In this document: piece after piece, positions 1 to 7,225 of the stretch
Layout of the letters: each line of letters begins with the position of its first letter
Numbering within the stretch: position 1 is the first letter of the stretch
IMG/VR virus record: IMGVR_UViG_3300010354_000372
Span: 1 to 30,578 of that record
Origin: a virus
Strand: one strand, 5' to 3'
DNA: 30,578 bases
Position numbers and translations under genes: made by a program
Notes under the pieces: model-generated
What the model was told of the DNA's origin: nothing
What the model saw: the letters and a program-made list of their open reading frames with translations, nothing else
Database searches by the model: none

Positions 1-261
1 CGAAATCGTGCGGTTAGCAGTAGGTGTGACGCATTGAACTGTGGTGGTATACGTGCCGCCGTCGCTGAGGTTGACGTCGCCAGTGATGCCGAGGACGTTG
101 GTGGTTTTGTTCCAGGTCAGATCAGCGTCGCCGCCAAAAGCAGTGCCGCCATCATTGAACTGGATTTGCGTATCGCCCCCGCCAGCAGGCGTTGACCCGC
201 CACCGCCAGCACCTGTCTGGTCAAGGCCTGCACCAAGTAGTGGGTTATAGACGTATCCCAT
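1..261 (-). CDS. Phage structural protein, fibre-like N-terminus (partial)
   Basis: Only the first 87 codons are inside the window; the 3' end runs off the left edge. The start is ATG at 261, with a GGAG-type Shine-Dalgarno sequence about 8 bases upstream that overlaps the end of the previous gene. The protein begins MGYVYNPLLG, has a Gly/Pro-rich linker, then an IQFNDGGTAFGGDADLTWN segment and short beta-type repeats (VLGITGDVNLSDGGTYTT). Such segments are common in repetitive phage tail-fibre or virion appendage proteins. It follows the head connector genes in the same direction, so a virion role is likely. The exact role is unknown, and the missing C-terminus would decide it. Confidence 0.7.
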   Translation of the reverse strand, partial: MGYVYNPLLGAGLDQTGAGGGGSTPAGGGDTQIQFNDGGTAFGGDADLTWNKTTNVLGITGDVNLSDGGTYTTTVQCVTPTANRTIS

Positions 262-265
262 GACC

Positions 266-472
266 TCAGCTCCGGGTAACGGTCAGCAGGTTGCCGCTGC
301 CGTCATAAGTCATCGTCAACGTAGCCACTACCTTGCCGCTAGCACCGCCACGCTTAAATACCGTCTGCGTAAGGTTGCTACCGGTAAATGTATTGCTGAT
401 GTAATCATGCGTCGGAATTTCCAGCCCTTCACGGCTGGCAGCATCGCCGCCTCCTAGAAATACTGTCATCAT
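266..472 (-). CDS. Small conserved phage protein, likely virion-associated
   Basis: A 68-residue protein starting MMTVFLGGGD. It has a short beta-rich core (NTFTGSNLTQTVFKRGG, then VVATLTMTYDGSGNLLTV). The upstream connector gene ends in TGA directly on the first ATG (bases 474-472), and a second ATG at 469 is equally possible. No known domain is recognised. I recall similar small proteins next to head-completion genes in cyanophages but could not check this. Its place between a connector gene and a fibre-like gene suggests a small structural or assembly part. Confidence 0.65.
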   Translation of the reverse strand: MMTVFLGGGDAASREGLEIPTHDYISNTFTGSNLTQTVFKRGGASGKVVATLTMTYDGSGNLLTVTRS

Positions 473-1032
473 CAGCTCCTGCGGATTGCGATATTGCCTG
501 GTCCACTAATTCTAAGGCCTACCATGTAACGCTCAACCATCGGTGGGATTTTGTCCGCCCCGACGGCGCCATCATTGTTGGGCGTCACATCAAGGCTGCC
601 GATCTTGACGTTCTTGTAATCCTCCAGCCCACTAAGCTCAAGCGCATCATGGTTATGGTGCAAATATGCCGCCAGATAAGCGCAGGCATATTTGATCTGC
701 GTTGGGATCTCAGTATCCGTAAAATAATCAGTCGTGATCCTAAACGGAAAGCCGACAGCGTAGGTGTTGATATAGGTATCAGGTTTGCGTACGCCAGTGC
801 GCGGCCACTGCAAGGCCTGCGTATCAGTGGCGCGTGCGCCTAAAAATCGTTCGCGGTCCAAGCGTTGCGTAGCAGTAAACAATGCACGGTTTTTACCGTC
901 TGTTTGACCTGCATTCCACGCTTGAACCGCGTCACTTTCAATGAAGCCATCAATGATGGCTGTAGCATCAGCCAGCGTCAGGTAGCTGTTCGCGTTTGCG
1001 CCGCCCACTGTCGCGTCTAGTACGATTGCCAT
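472..1032 (-). CDS. Head-tail connector/adaptor-like protein (DnaT_2-like family)
   Basis: A 186-residue protein starting MAIVLDATVGGANANSYLTL. The N-terminal NSYLTLADA segment, the middle region LQWPRTG and the following helix-rich part (IPTQIKYACAYLAAYL) resemble the phage family named in databases as putative DnaT-like ssDNA-binding protein. By position in phage head operons that family behaves as a head-tail adaptor. Here it lies downstream of capsid and decoration genes, which fits the adaptor reading. Its 5' end overlaps the 59-residue gene at 968-1147 by 65 bases in another frame. The name from family resemblance and the adaptor role from gene order are both inferences; a replication role is unlikely in this setting. 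Confidence 0.75.
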   Translation of the reverse strand: MAIVLDATVGGANANSYLTLADATAIIDGFIESDAVQAWNAGQTDGKNRALFTATQRLDRERFLGARATDTQALQWPRTGVRKPDTYINTYAVGFPFRITTDYFTDTEIPTQIKYACAYLAAYLHHNHDALELSGLEDYKNVKIGSLDVTPNNDGAVGADKIPPMVERYMVGLRISGPGNIAIRRS

Positions 1033-1147
1033 CTACTTGAGGCTCAATTTCAATCAGTGTAGGTGTAGGCTGCTGCATAGAAATAGAGGCCGCTTCCGTA
1101 GAAGCAGCCTCACGTTCACGCAGTCGCCGGAAGGCGAACAAGCCCAT
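968..1147 (-). CDS. Small Arg-rich protein in the capsid operon
   Basis: A 59-residue ORF. ATG at 1147 overlaps the TAA of the decoration-like gene (TAATG), the coupling used throughout this genome. The protein begins MGLFAFRRLRERE, has a Pro/Thr-rich middle (QQPTPTLIEIEPQV) and ends with an Arg/Lys-rich tail (NRTRRDSGRRKREQ). Its last 65 bases overlap the start of the connector gene. Short proteins beginning MGLFAF with basic tails often follow capsid genes in related phages (recollection, unchecked). Function unknown; the basic tail could bind DNA or an acidic capsid surface. Confidence 0.6.
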   Translation of the reverse strand: MGLFAFRRLREREAASTEAASISMQQPTPTLIEIEPQVDGNRTRRDSGRRKREQLPDAG

Positions 1148-1554
1148 TAGATACGCTTCAGCAGAACTGTAACGACAGCACCGGCCACTGCAGTAGTAGT
1201 GCCGGTAATGTCAAGCGACAGGCGATCGCCTGCAGCCAGTTGCAGATCAGCAGAGGTGGCGGTCAGTGCTGGCGTCTGAAGAGTGTTGTTATCACCCTTC
1301 AGGTTGATCTTGGTAGCACCAAGCAGGTCATCACCGGCAGTTGCCGCTTCAGTGCCCTGGCAGCGCTTAACCGTAGCGATCACATCGCCAGCATCAGTGC
1401 CTTTAGTCGAATGGATCTCGTGGATTTCCACGACTTCCATCGGCTCCGGCGCGATATAAAACACTTGGTCAACGACCGCAGTGTTCAGCACCATGTTGCA
1501 GGTGGCAGTCAGGTAAACCTGGGTGCTTACCTCAAACTGGGAAGGTTGTGCCAT
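1147..1554 (-). CDS. Putative capsid decoration/head protein
   Basis: A 135-residue protein directly downstream of the major capsid gene (11-base gap). It starts MAQPSQFEVSTQVYLTATCN and is almost all short beta strands rich in Thr, Val and Ala (LQTPALTATSADLQLAAGD, LSLDITGTTTAVAGAVVTVL). Size, beta-rich composition and position right after the capsid fit a head-decoration or virion surface protein. No named domain could be assigned. The role is inferred from position. Confidence 0.6.
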   Translation of the reverse strand: MAQPSQFEVSTQVYLTATCNMVLNTAVVDQVFYIAPEPMEVVEIHEIHSTKGTDAGDVIATVKRCQGTEAATAGDDLLGATKINLKGDNNTLQTPALTATSADLQLAAGDRLSLDITGTTTAVAGAVVTVLLKRI

Positions 1555-1565
1555 GGTTAGTTACC

Positions 1566-2588
1566 TCAGAAGTTAGAAGTGACGGTGCCACGGACGATAC
1601 CAATGTTCTTGGTTTCGTACACCTTCGACCAGTTACCGATAGTAGCCAGCTGTGCACCAGTCGGATTGGTAGTACCGGTCAGCCACTTAGCGCCCACGGG
1701 GTGGTAGCAGTAGTGGAGGTCAATCGACATCGCATCGCTCTTGGCGAGGATGTCGCGATCGGTTTCAGTCCGCAGCGCAAGCTGCTCACCCGAGGCGATT
1801 GCGCCTTGAGTGAAGAAATACACCGGATAATTGGTGCTGGTCGGGGTCAGGTCATCCGACACGATCACACGCATACCAAGATAAAAAGGTACCTGGTAAT
1901 CAGTGCCGTAAGCACCAGCGATGCTACCGCCAAATACCGGCGCGATGCCGGTAGTGGCAACGGTGCCGCCACCACGTGCTTCTGGATTGGTGACATAATC
2001 AATTGCCTTGCGCTCTACCAAGTCGTAATAGACAGCAGAGTGCATGGCAACAGCAGTCAGCTTGTCGCCTTGATCACCGAGCAATGCACGAGCTTTTGCT
2101 ACTTGGCGCGGGCCAAGAGCAGTCATGCCGCTCAGATCAAAAGTAAGACCAGCAAATGCAGCGCCGGTGTTAGAGGTAAGACCACCAAAAACACCCTCAA
2201 GGCATTTGATCAGATCCTTTTGCCGTTGGTTGGCGACATAGGTGGCAACCTTTTCGCCAATAGCAGCCATAGGATCGGAACCAGCAGCCAGTGCTGCAAG
2301 GTCGCGCGCTTCCCATGCACGGCCACGGTGCAGGATCACACCGACTTGCTTGTCGGCGGTGATTTTGCCGGGCGTCAGTGAAGTGCTATCAGTAAGCACC
2401 TCAAAATCGCCGGACAGGTTTGCCTTCCAGAAAGGCACGTTAACGTAGTCGCCACCTTCTGCGGCATTCAGCTCCGCCATGGGCTGCACCACACCGGATG
2501 CCAAGAAGGCATCGCGTTGGGTGGTTTGCTCAATCACGTACGGAGTAAAAACCTCAGGGATGATGACATCAGAGCGAAGAGTCGCCAC
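1566..2588 (-). CDS. Major capsid protein
   Basis: A 340-residue protein forming the phage head shell. GTG start at 2588 with GAGG seven bases upstream; a 70-base gap holding two small inverted repeats separates it from the scaffold gene. The N-terminus (SDVIIPEVFTPYVIEQTTQR, then FLASGVV around residue 30) and the segment VILHRGRAWEARDLAALAAG near residues 82-102 are typical of Gp13-like/P22-coat-like phage major capsid proteins. It follows scaffold and precedes decoration and connector genes, the standard head order. An HK97-type fold is expected from the family but cannot be shown here. Confidence 0.88.
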   Translation of the reverse strand: MATLRSDVIIPEVFTPYVIEQTTQRDAFLASGVVQPMAELNAAEGGDYVNVPFWKANLSGDFEVLTDSTSLTPGKITADKQVGVILHRGRAWEARDLAALAAGSDPMAAIGEKVATYVANQRQKDLIKCLEGVFGGLTSNTGAAFAGLTFDLSGMTALGPRQVAKARALLGDQGDKLTAVAMHSAVYYDLVERKAIDYVTNPEARGGGTVATTGIAPVFGGSIAGAYGTDYQVPFYLGMRVIVSDDLTPTSTNYPVYFFTQGAIASGEQLALRTETDRDILAKSDAMSIDLHYCYHPVGAKWLTGTTNPTGAQLATIGNWSKVYETKNIGIVRGTVTSNF

Positions 2589-2658
2589 GATGAATCCTCA
2601 GATTGGTTTACGGTTTGGGCGCAGCCCTATTACACCAGCGCAGCCGGTTGCTTAAATA

Positions 2659-3333
2659 TTACCGCATAGCAGCAGCTTTAAATCGTTCGTACAGGTCACG
2701 ATCAGTGCGAAACAGCCGCGCCTGTTCAGTCAAATTAAAAGATTCGCGTGCAAATGGATTTTTGGCGCCAGCAGGGATGTCACTACTATTGCGACCAGCT
2801 GGTGCGCCACTACCTTGCGGCCTGGGCGCTTTCTGCATCCAAGCTGGCAGACTTGCTTTTGCCCATTCACTAACTGGCGTGCGCTGGTAGCCGTCGACTA
2901 CTACGACGGTGCCATCAGCTTCGCGTTCGATTTGATCGGCGCTTAGCTTTGTTTTTAGTACAAGATCAGGGTCATGCACGATATCCGCCAATGCAGTTAC
3001 AGCTGGTGCGACGAGTTCAAGTTCTCGCACTCTGGCCTCAAGTTCTGTGATGCGCTGCTCCTTCTGCGCCGTCGCCTCGCGGTACTGCTGCTCCAAAGCC
3101 TGTCGCGCTTCGGTGTACTTTCCTTGTGATTCCAATTCGGCTTGTTCAGCGCGACGTTTGAACTCAAGCAGTTCGTTAACATCAACGCCCTCCGGCAGCT
3201 TTGATTTCCTCGCAGTGCGCAATTCAGCGATCAGCTCAGCATTTTTGCGTTCAAGTGCTTCTACGCTACGTTGCAGCGCATCAGCATCAACCACAGATGC
3301 CGCAGGCTCCTGGGTTTGGTTTTCGTCAGACAT
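2659..3333 (-). CDS. Capsid assembly scaffold protein
   Basis: A 224-residue, highly charged protein immediately upstream of the major capsid gene. Residues about 18-110 form a long predicted coiled coil rich in Glu, Arg, Ala and Gln (LQRSVEALERKNAELIAELR, EARVRELELV). A Pro/Gly/Ser-rich linker (APRPQGSGAPAGRNSSD) follows, then a C-terminal helical patch with basic residues (NLTEQARLFRTDRDLYERFK), which in scaffolds commonly binds coat protein. Acidic coiled-coil makeup plus position make scaffold the best call. No protease domain is seen, so a protease-scaffold fusion is unlikely. Confidence 0.82.
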   Translation of the reverse strand: MSDENQTQEPAASVVDADALQRSVEALERKNAELIAELRTARKSKLPEGVDVNELLEFKRRAEQAELESQGKYTEARQALEQQYREATAQKEQRITELEARVRELELVAPAVTALADIVHDPDLVLKTKLSADQIEREADGTVVVVDGYQRTPVSEWAKASLPAWMQKAPRPQGSGAPAGRNSSDIPAGAKNPFARESFNLTEQARLFRTDRDLYERFKAAAMR

Positions 3334-3365
3334 TAGCCGCAGGCTAAATTACTGCCTGATTGTAC

Positions 3366-3641
3366 TCACCATTTAGTCTTATCTGCCCAGAACGCAGCAG
3401 ACATTTTGCCTTTTGCGATATTGGCAGCATGCCTAGCCTTAAATGCTGCGCGTCGTGCTTTAGCGGCAGATGATTCGTTATCGCGTGGCGGGCTACCGCT
3501 AACACCCTGCTGGCCAAATCGGATCAGTTTTACCTGATCGCCTTCTTTGGCCAGTACCGCATGTGATTTGGTCGGGTGGTTTGGCGTGCGCTTTGGTTTG
3601 TTGTAGCCATCAAACTGCTCGCCGCGATAGGTGATGGTCAC
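3366..3641 (-). CDS. Small conserved phage protein, basic C-terminus
   Basis: A 91-residue protein. GTG start at 3641 overlaps the TGA of the preceding gene (GTGA). It contains GYNKPKRTPNHPTKSHAVLA, then VKLIRFGQQGV, then a basic helical tail (KARRAAFKARHAANIAKGKM followed by AAFWADKTKW). This makeup is familiar from a widespread family encoded beside capsid or portal genes in many phages, function unknown. It forms a set with the two lysine-rich genes just upstream. Basic, probably nucleic-acid binding, and perhaps packaged with DNA; this last point is speculation. Confidence 0.8.
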   Translation of the reverse strand: MTITYRGEQFDGYNKPKRTPNHPTKSHAVLAKEGDQVKLIRFGQQGVSGSPPRDNESSAAKARRAAFKARHAANIAKGKMSAAFWADKTKW

Positions 3642-3811
3642 TTGCGCTTTGGCTTTGGTTTCTTTGCTGTTTTAGCAGCTGCTTTGAAATCATCAGCGCT
3701 AGGACGATCGGGGTCGCCCTTGCGCGACATGCGTTCATTGCTGCCAGCTTCAATGCGCTTGCGCTTTGCATTGATGTTGGCGTAAAGGCCTGGCTTTTTC
3801 TTTGCCATCAT
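3638..3811 (-). CDS. Lysine-rich small protein (GLYANI-type, DUF6321-like)
   Basis: A short gene of 56 or 57 residues. ATG at 3811 (overlapping the upstream TGA as ATGA) or ATG at 3808. It begins MAKKKPGLYANINAKRKRIE, followed by AGSNERMSRKGDP and a Lys/Ala tail (FKAAAKTAKKPKPKRK). The GLYANI...KRKRI..GS pattern is a known small phage domain of unknown function usually found with head genes. It ends in TGA shared with the next gene's GTG. The high positive charge suggests DNA or RNA contact, but no role is established. Confidence 0.82.
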   Translation of the reverse strand: MMAKKKPGLYANINAKRKRIEAGSNERMSRKGDPDRPSADDFKAAAKTAKKPKPKRK

Positions 3812-3981
3812 TTTTTACCTTTAGGTTTACGGGCCTTGCCGGCTTCAGATAGCGCAATTGCTATCGCCTGCTTTCGGCTTTTGACCTTTGGTCCCTTGCC
3901 GGGGCCTAGCTTGCCGCTTTGCAGTGTCCCCGCCTTGTACTCGCTCATTACCTTGGCTACCTTGTCTTTCTTCTTTGCCAT
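3808..3981 (-). CDS. Lysine-rich small protein (DUF6496-like)
   Basis: A 57-residue protein starting MAKKKDKVAKVMSEYKAGTL, then KGPKVKSRKQAIAIALSEAG and a Lys-rich tail. The SRKQAIAIALSEAGKA block is the hallmark of a small phage family often paired with the GLYANI-type protein, as here. ATG at 3981 has GAGG nine bases upstream. A TTG at 3996 would add five residues but is less likely. It overlaps the longer ORF at 3845-4150 in another frame by 137 bases. Confidence 0.82.
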   Translation of the reverse strand: MAKKKDKVAKVMSEYKAGTLQSGKLGPGKGPKVKSRKQAIAIALSEAGKARKPKGKK

Positions 3982-4150
3982 CACGCCATTCCTCAATACC
4001 TGTCAGCAGGTTAGCGCCATCAGCTGTTGCCCATCCTTTGTCGGTATAAATCGCGGCGACCCATGCCTCGCCGACCAGTGCTTCTACCGGATCGCTGCTG
4101 ATGTAAAAGATGCCGCGATTGTCAAAATGCCGCAGGCTAGGTAGTTCCAT
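3845..4150 (-). CDS. Hypothetical protein overlapping the DUF6496-like gene
   Basis: A 101-residue ORF. Its first 55 or so residues (MELPSLRHFDNRGIFYISSD, then VEALVGEAWVAAIYTDKGWA) look like ordinary folded protein and occupy sequence that is otherwise unused between the MuF-like gene and the lysine-rich gene. Its last 45 residues are low-complexity (Gln, Gly, Lys, Arg) and are read in a different frame through the lysine-rich gene. It overlaps the MuF-like gene end by 14 bases. The N-terminal half is probably real; the C-terminal half may be a passive by-product of the overlap. Confidence 0.55.
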   Translation of the reverse strand: MELPSLRHFDNRGIFYISSDPVEALVGEAWVAAIYTDKGWATADGANLLTGIEEWRDGKEERQGSQGNERVQGGDTAKRQARPRQGTKGQKPKAGDSNCAI

Positions 4151-5324
4151 AACGTTTGCGCAGTTGATCTAGCGTAAGCTCGGATCCATCATCGCGCACC
4201 AGCTTGGCAATGGCATCACGCGCGCCATACTTATTCGCTAGGCGGTTGAAATATGGCACCTTGCTGGCGCCTAGCGCTTCGGCTTGCACGCTTTCCGGTT
4301 GGCTGGCAAGCCATTCGCCGTAGCTTTGATTGATTGGCACCTGCCCGCCAGCGCTAGCGCGTGTTGCTGTAGTAGATGGTGGCAGGATATCGGGGTCAAT
4401 AATAGGCACTGTCGTCGACCTGCAATTAAAGTGCTGCGGCGGCATCGGCCCCTTGCCATATTCAAATTCTCGGCCATCCAACGCACGACATATTGCGCTA
4501 GTGCGTGTATCAAGCGTCGCGACATAGCGGTACTTCTTGGTTACATCTTGATTGGCCTCATATACTTGCTGACTGGCAGCATTGGCAACTTGGTTGATGC
4601 TAGTGCGTACTAAGGCAACAATCTGATTATCGGCGACAGCTGTAGCTTGGCCGCCTGCTGCAATAGTTTGGCGTACAGTGCGCGCTTCTTCGCCGAATTG
4701 CAAGCTACCGATCAATCGCTTTGCTATCGCTGGTGTCGGCTCACCAGTTAGCAAACCTTGCCGCACCACTTGGCTAAAACGTTCCGCCTGGTCTACAGCA
4801 ATGCCGCGAAATGCTTTGCTAACTACTTCGCCATTGGGCAGCGTGATGGTAGCGCCCTGCGCTGCAGTCAAGCTAAATGTCTGCGGTGCGCCTTGCACTG
4901 CAGCAAATAGGTCATCACTGAGCGCTACCACATTGATCTGCGTTGGGTCAGTTGTAACTACTGACTGCGCAAATTGCGGGCTAATCTCTACAGTACGTAC
5001 CGCATCACGTGCGCCGGCTGGTAGTACACGTCGCAGTTGGTCGGTGACAAATTCAGATTGCAGCTGTGCAATACCTTGCAGTTCTGCTGCTGTAATCTCA
5101 GTAGCATCACCAGACCATCCATCGAGGCTACCTTTTAACTGCGCCAGTATCGCGCGCAATCGTGCTGCCTTAACAGGTGCCGCTAATTCATCAATCGCAC
5201 GTAGCTGATTGACCGCATCAATGATGATGTCGTTATAAGCGTTAATGATGCGCCGTGCTACTGAATTGCTAAACCGATTAAGGTCGAGCGCATTGCGATA
5301 TAACGCGGCCGGCGTGCTGCTCAT
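4137..5324 (-). CDS. Minor head/head morphogenesis protein (MuF, SPP1 gp7-like)
   Basis: A 395-residue protein directly downstream of the portal (4-base overlap), the usual place of MuF/gp7 proteins that enter the prohead and help DNA leave it. The diagnostic C-terminal block lies near residues 265-312: KKYRYVATLDTRTSAICRAL, DGREFEYGKG, then PPQHFNCRSTTVPI, with the conserved Cys, His and Cys residues. The N-terminal two thirds are helical and Ala/Gln-rich. No toxin or nuclease domain is visible at the C-terminus. Size and position fit the family well. Confidence 0.85.
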   Translation of the reverse strand: MSSTPAALYRNALDLNRFSNSVARRIINAYNDIIIDAVNQLRAIDELAAPVKAARLRAILAQLKGSLDGWSGDATEITAAELQGIAQLQSEFVTDQLRRVLPAGARDAVRTVEISPQFAQSVVTTDPTQINVVALSDDLFAAVQGAPQTFSLTAAQGATITLPNGEVVSKAFRGIAVDQAERFSQVVRQGLLTGEPTPAIAKRLIGSLQFGEEARTVRQTIAAGGQATAVADNQIVALVRTSINQVANAASQQVYEANQDVTKKYRYVATLDTRTSAICRALDGREFEYGKGPMPPQHFNCRSTTVPIIDPDILPPSTTATRASAGGQVPINQSYGEWLASQPESVQAEALGASKVPYFNRLANKYGARDAIAKLVRDDGSELTLDQLRKRYGTT

Positions 5325-6766
5325 GCGTCAACATCCATATCCTCAGTATCAGGCGATTCGGTAGGGATGATCGTTGTTTCGGCTGCCTGTTGCGGCTGCT
5401 CCATTTCAACCAGCCCGCCCTGTTGCGTTGCTTCTACTTCTTCTTCTACGTCAAAATCATCGCCCAACACTTCACCTTGCGCCAGGTTAGTGAGTAGTGT
5501 TTCCTGCGTGATTGTACCTGCCGTATAAAGCTGCAGCAATGCTGTAATCTCCTGCGGCTCCAATCTGGCGCCAAGGAAGTCACGGTTAACGTAGCTGCTA
5601 CCAACCTGGGTGATATTCAGGTACTGCGCATGATATGACAGGCAGTTGTCGATCATATCCTGCATTTGCTGCGCGATCACCATCATCGTGCTATCGCCTT
5701 GGCTGCGATCAATGCGCTTTGCTTCGGCAGTTTCAGCGCTTAACTTCTGGCCTAATACTGCAGACAGTCCTAGCTCATTGATCTGCCCTGCCAGCTGTTC
5801 AATGCGTCTGAATTGTGCATCAAATGCACCGGTAGGTGGTGCGATGTACTCTGCCCTGCCATCAGCTGGGAATGCGATAGCTTCGCCGGGGCCTGCTGAT
5901 ACCTCTTCTGCACTAGATGGGAAACCAAAGAATGCAAGCATCGGCACTGCACTAATGTGCAGCTGGTTGTCAAGGTCCGATTGCGCTTGATACGCCTTAA
6001 GGTTCAGCTCTGCAATATCTTCTAACGGCGGCCGTGATTCCAGCACGTTAACGCGGTTAGCGTATGCCACTGCAAATGGGATGCGATCAAGGCTTGTTGT
6101 ACCCTCTTCATATAGCTCGAAACTGCCTTTATCCGCCTTGCGATGCAGCTGGTAGCCGCCAGGCGTGAGCAATCTAATCTGAGCCACTACCTTCTCGCCA
6201 TAGTCGCCATCTGGCACGATGACAGACTCCTGCAGCCGCAATTGCGTTAGCTGCTGCTGGCCGTCGATCATCTCAGTGCGCCAGCCTAAAATCTCACGCG
6301 GTGTATAGCTGCACCAGTATGGTCTACCCTGCTGACCGGCTGCTGGCGCATCAACTAATACACCAACATGGCCGTAGCGGATCATTTTACGCGCAGTTTC
6401 ATATGTCCATACATTCAGGTCGTTACCTTGCAGGTCAACATCAAACAACTGCTCACGGACGATATCATCTACATCATTCAGCTTGACGGGTTTACGCGTT
6501 AGCATGCCAGCCAGCATGCGCTCCAGGCGCTGGTAATAAGGCGGCACTACAGACCGCGCCAGCCTGTTGTCATACGATTCGTCTAGCTCGCGTGGCTCCT
6601 GCGGTAGGTATCGCCGATGGCGGCGGCGGATTTCATACGTGCCGCCGATCAGGTCCTCGATCAGGATCCAATGTGGCTCCTGATTTTGCCACGCTTGGTT
6701 CGGGTCATTGATGCTGGCAACACGGCTAGCAACAGTGCGGTCGTAATGCTGGAAGCCGGTATACAT
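5321..6766 (-). CDS. Portal protein (DUF4055-like)
   Basis: A 481-residue protein forming the ring at the capsid vertex through which DNA is packaged. The start is ATG at 6766; a TTG one codon earlier is possible. N-terminal region: WILIEDLIGGTYEIRRRHRR, then LPQEPRELDESYDNRLARS and YYQRLERMLAGMLTRKPVKL. These are typical of the DUF4055 portal family, followed by the alpha/beta core (YGHVGVLVDAPA) and a helical stem and crown with an acidic, Gln-rich C-terminus. It sits between terminase/cyAbrB and the MuF-like gene, as expected for a portal. The family call comes from recognised motifs and was not searched. Confidence 0.87.
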   Translation of the reverse strand: MYTGFQHYDRTVASRVASINDPNQAWQNQEPHWILIEDLIGGTYEIRRRHRRYLPQEPRELDESYDNRLARSVVPPYYQRLERMLAGMLTRKPVKLNDVDDIVREQLFDVDLQGNDLNVWTYETARKMIRYGHVGVLVDAPAAGQQGRPYWCSYTPREILGWRTEMIDGQQQLTQLRLQESVIVPDGDYGEKVVAQIRLLTPGGYQLHRKADKGSFELYEEGTTSLDRIPFAVAYANRVNVLESRPPLEDIAELNLKAYQAQSDLDNQLHISAVPMLAFFGFPSSAEEVSAGPGEAIAFPADGRAEYIAPPTGAFDAQFRRIEQLAGQINELGLSAVLGQKLSAETAEAKRIDRSQGDSTMMVIAQQMQDMIDNCLSYHAQYLNITQVGSSYVNRDFLGARLEPQEITALLQLYTAGTITQETLLTNLAQGEVLGDDFDVEEEVEATQQGGLVEMEQPQQAAETTIIPTESPDTEDMDVDA

Positions 6767-6790
6767 CAATTTGCTATCGCCTAAGGCAGT

Positions 6791-6814
6791 CTAAAGGGCT
6801 GCAGATGCAGCCCC
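6791..6814 (-). terminator. Hairpin terminator after cyAbrB
   Basis: On the minus strand, eight bases after the cyAbrB stop codon, a perfect 7-bp stem (GGGCTGC / GCAGCCC) closes a 4-base loop and is followed by a short TTTAG tract. The U tract is short, so termination may be partial. Together with the promoter at 7197-7224 it makes cyAbrB look like a separate transcription unit between terminase and portal. Confidence 0.5.
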
Positions 6815-6821
6815 ATGTAGA

Positions 6822-7166
6822 TCAGGCAGCTTGGATGGCAGTAAGCGTAATATGCTTGCGGCCTACGTTGATCTCAAACTCATCGCCAGGTTCCATGCCC
6901 ATCTGGCGGAGGTAACCTTCGCCAATCTGTAGCTTGCCGTTAAATTGCACCTTAGCGCGGTAGGACAGTTTACGGCCTTTGCCATCGCCAGTGCTGGTGC
7001 CGATATCAATGCCTTTTGCCTCAAGCAATGCAGCATAGAACTCAGCGAATTTAACGCGTTGCTTGCCGTCCTTTTCTACGGTGTACCCACAAGCGCGGGC
7101 CATTTCAGTCTTGTTGATGCCTTCGCACTGCTTGACCTTGGCAAGCAGTTCAGTCCCGGTCAGCAT
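6822..7166 (-). CDS. Cyanobacterial-type AbrB transcription regulator (cyAbrB)
   Basis: A 114-residue protein close in length to host cyAbrB proteins (roughly 120-150 residues). The N-terminal part (MLTGTELLAKVKQCEGINKT, then EMARACGYTVEKDGKQR and KFAEFYAALLEAKG) and the C-terminal AbrB-like part (GRKLSYRAKVQFNGKLQIGE, then GYLRQMGMEPGDEFEINVGR and KHITL) match the two-part plan of cyAbrB. These cyanobacterial regulators influence carbon and nitrogen genes. In the host family the DNA-binding AbrB fold is C-terminal. The ATG at 7166 has no Shine-Dalgarno sequence, which is common in cyanobacteria. It has its own promoter with a perfect inverted repeat in the spacer and a following hairpin, so self-regulation is plausible. 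It was presumably acquired from a host. Confidence 0.9.
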   Translation of the reverse strand: MLTGTELLAKVKQCEGINKTEMARACGYTVEKDGKQRVKFAEFYAALLEAKGIDIGTSTGDGKGRKLSYRAKVQFNGKLQIGEGYLRQMGMEPGDEFEINVGRKHITLTAIQAA

Positions 7167-7196
7167 GGATTTGGATAGAACAAATGATGCAGGAGC

Positions 7197-7224
7197 ATAT
7201 TACAGCCAAATGGCTGGGATGCAA
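7197..7224 (-). promoter_or_regulatory. Sigma70-type promoter for cyAbrB
   Basis: Minus strand: -35 TTGCAT (7224-7219), a 16-bp spacer, -10 TAATAT (7202-7197) preceded by TG. Predicted transcription starts near 7190, about 24 bases before the ATG at 7166. The -35 begins two bases after the large-terminase stop codon, so the promoter fills the gap between the two genes. The spacer is almost wholly made of a perfect inverted repeat. Confidence 0.6.
7203..7216. promoter_or_regulatory. Perfect 14-bp inverted repeat, putative operator
   Basis: CAGCCA-AA-TGGCTG reads the same on both strands and lies between the -35 and -10 elements of the cyAbrB promoter. A dimeric regulator bound here would block RNA polymerase. 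cyAbrB itself is the natural candidate because it is the first gene served, but this is inference: AbrB-type proteins often recognise DNA shape more than a strict sequence. Confidence 0.5.
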
Positions 7225-7225
7225 G

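Noticed and set aside
1548-2381. Long plus-strand ORF (277 codons) opposite the capsid gene
   Set aside because: Antisense shadow of the major capsid gene; its translation has no recognisable domain and there is no upstream control.
2589-2658. Promoter before the capsid gene
   Set aside because: A TAATAG box is present but no acceptable -35 lies at the right distance; only two small inverted repeats are clear.
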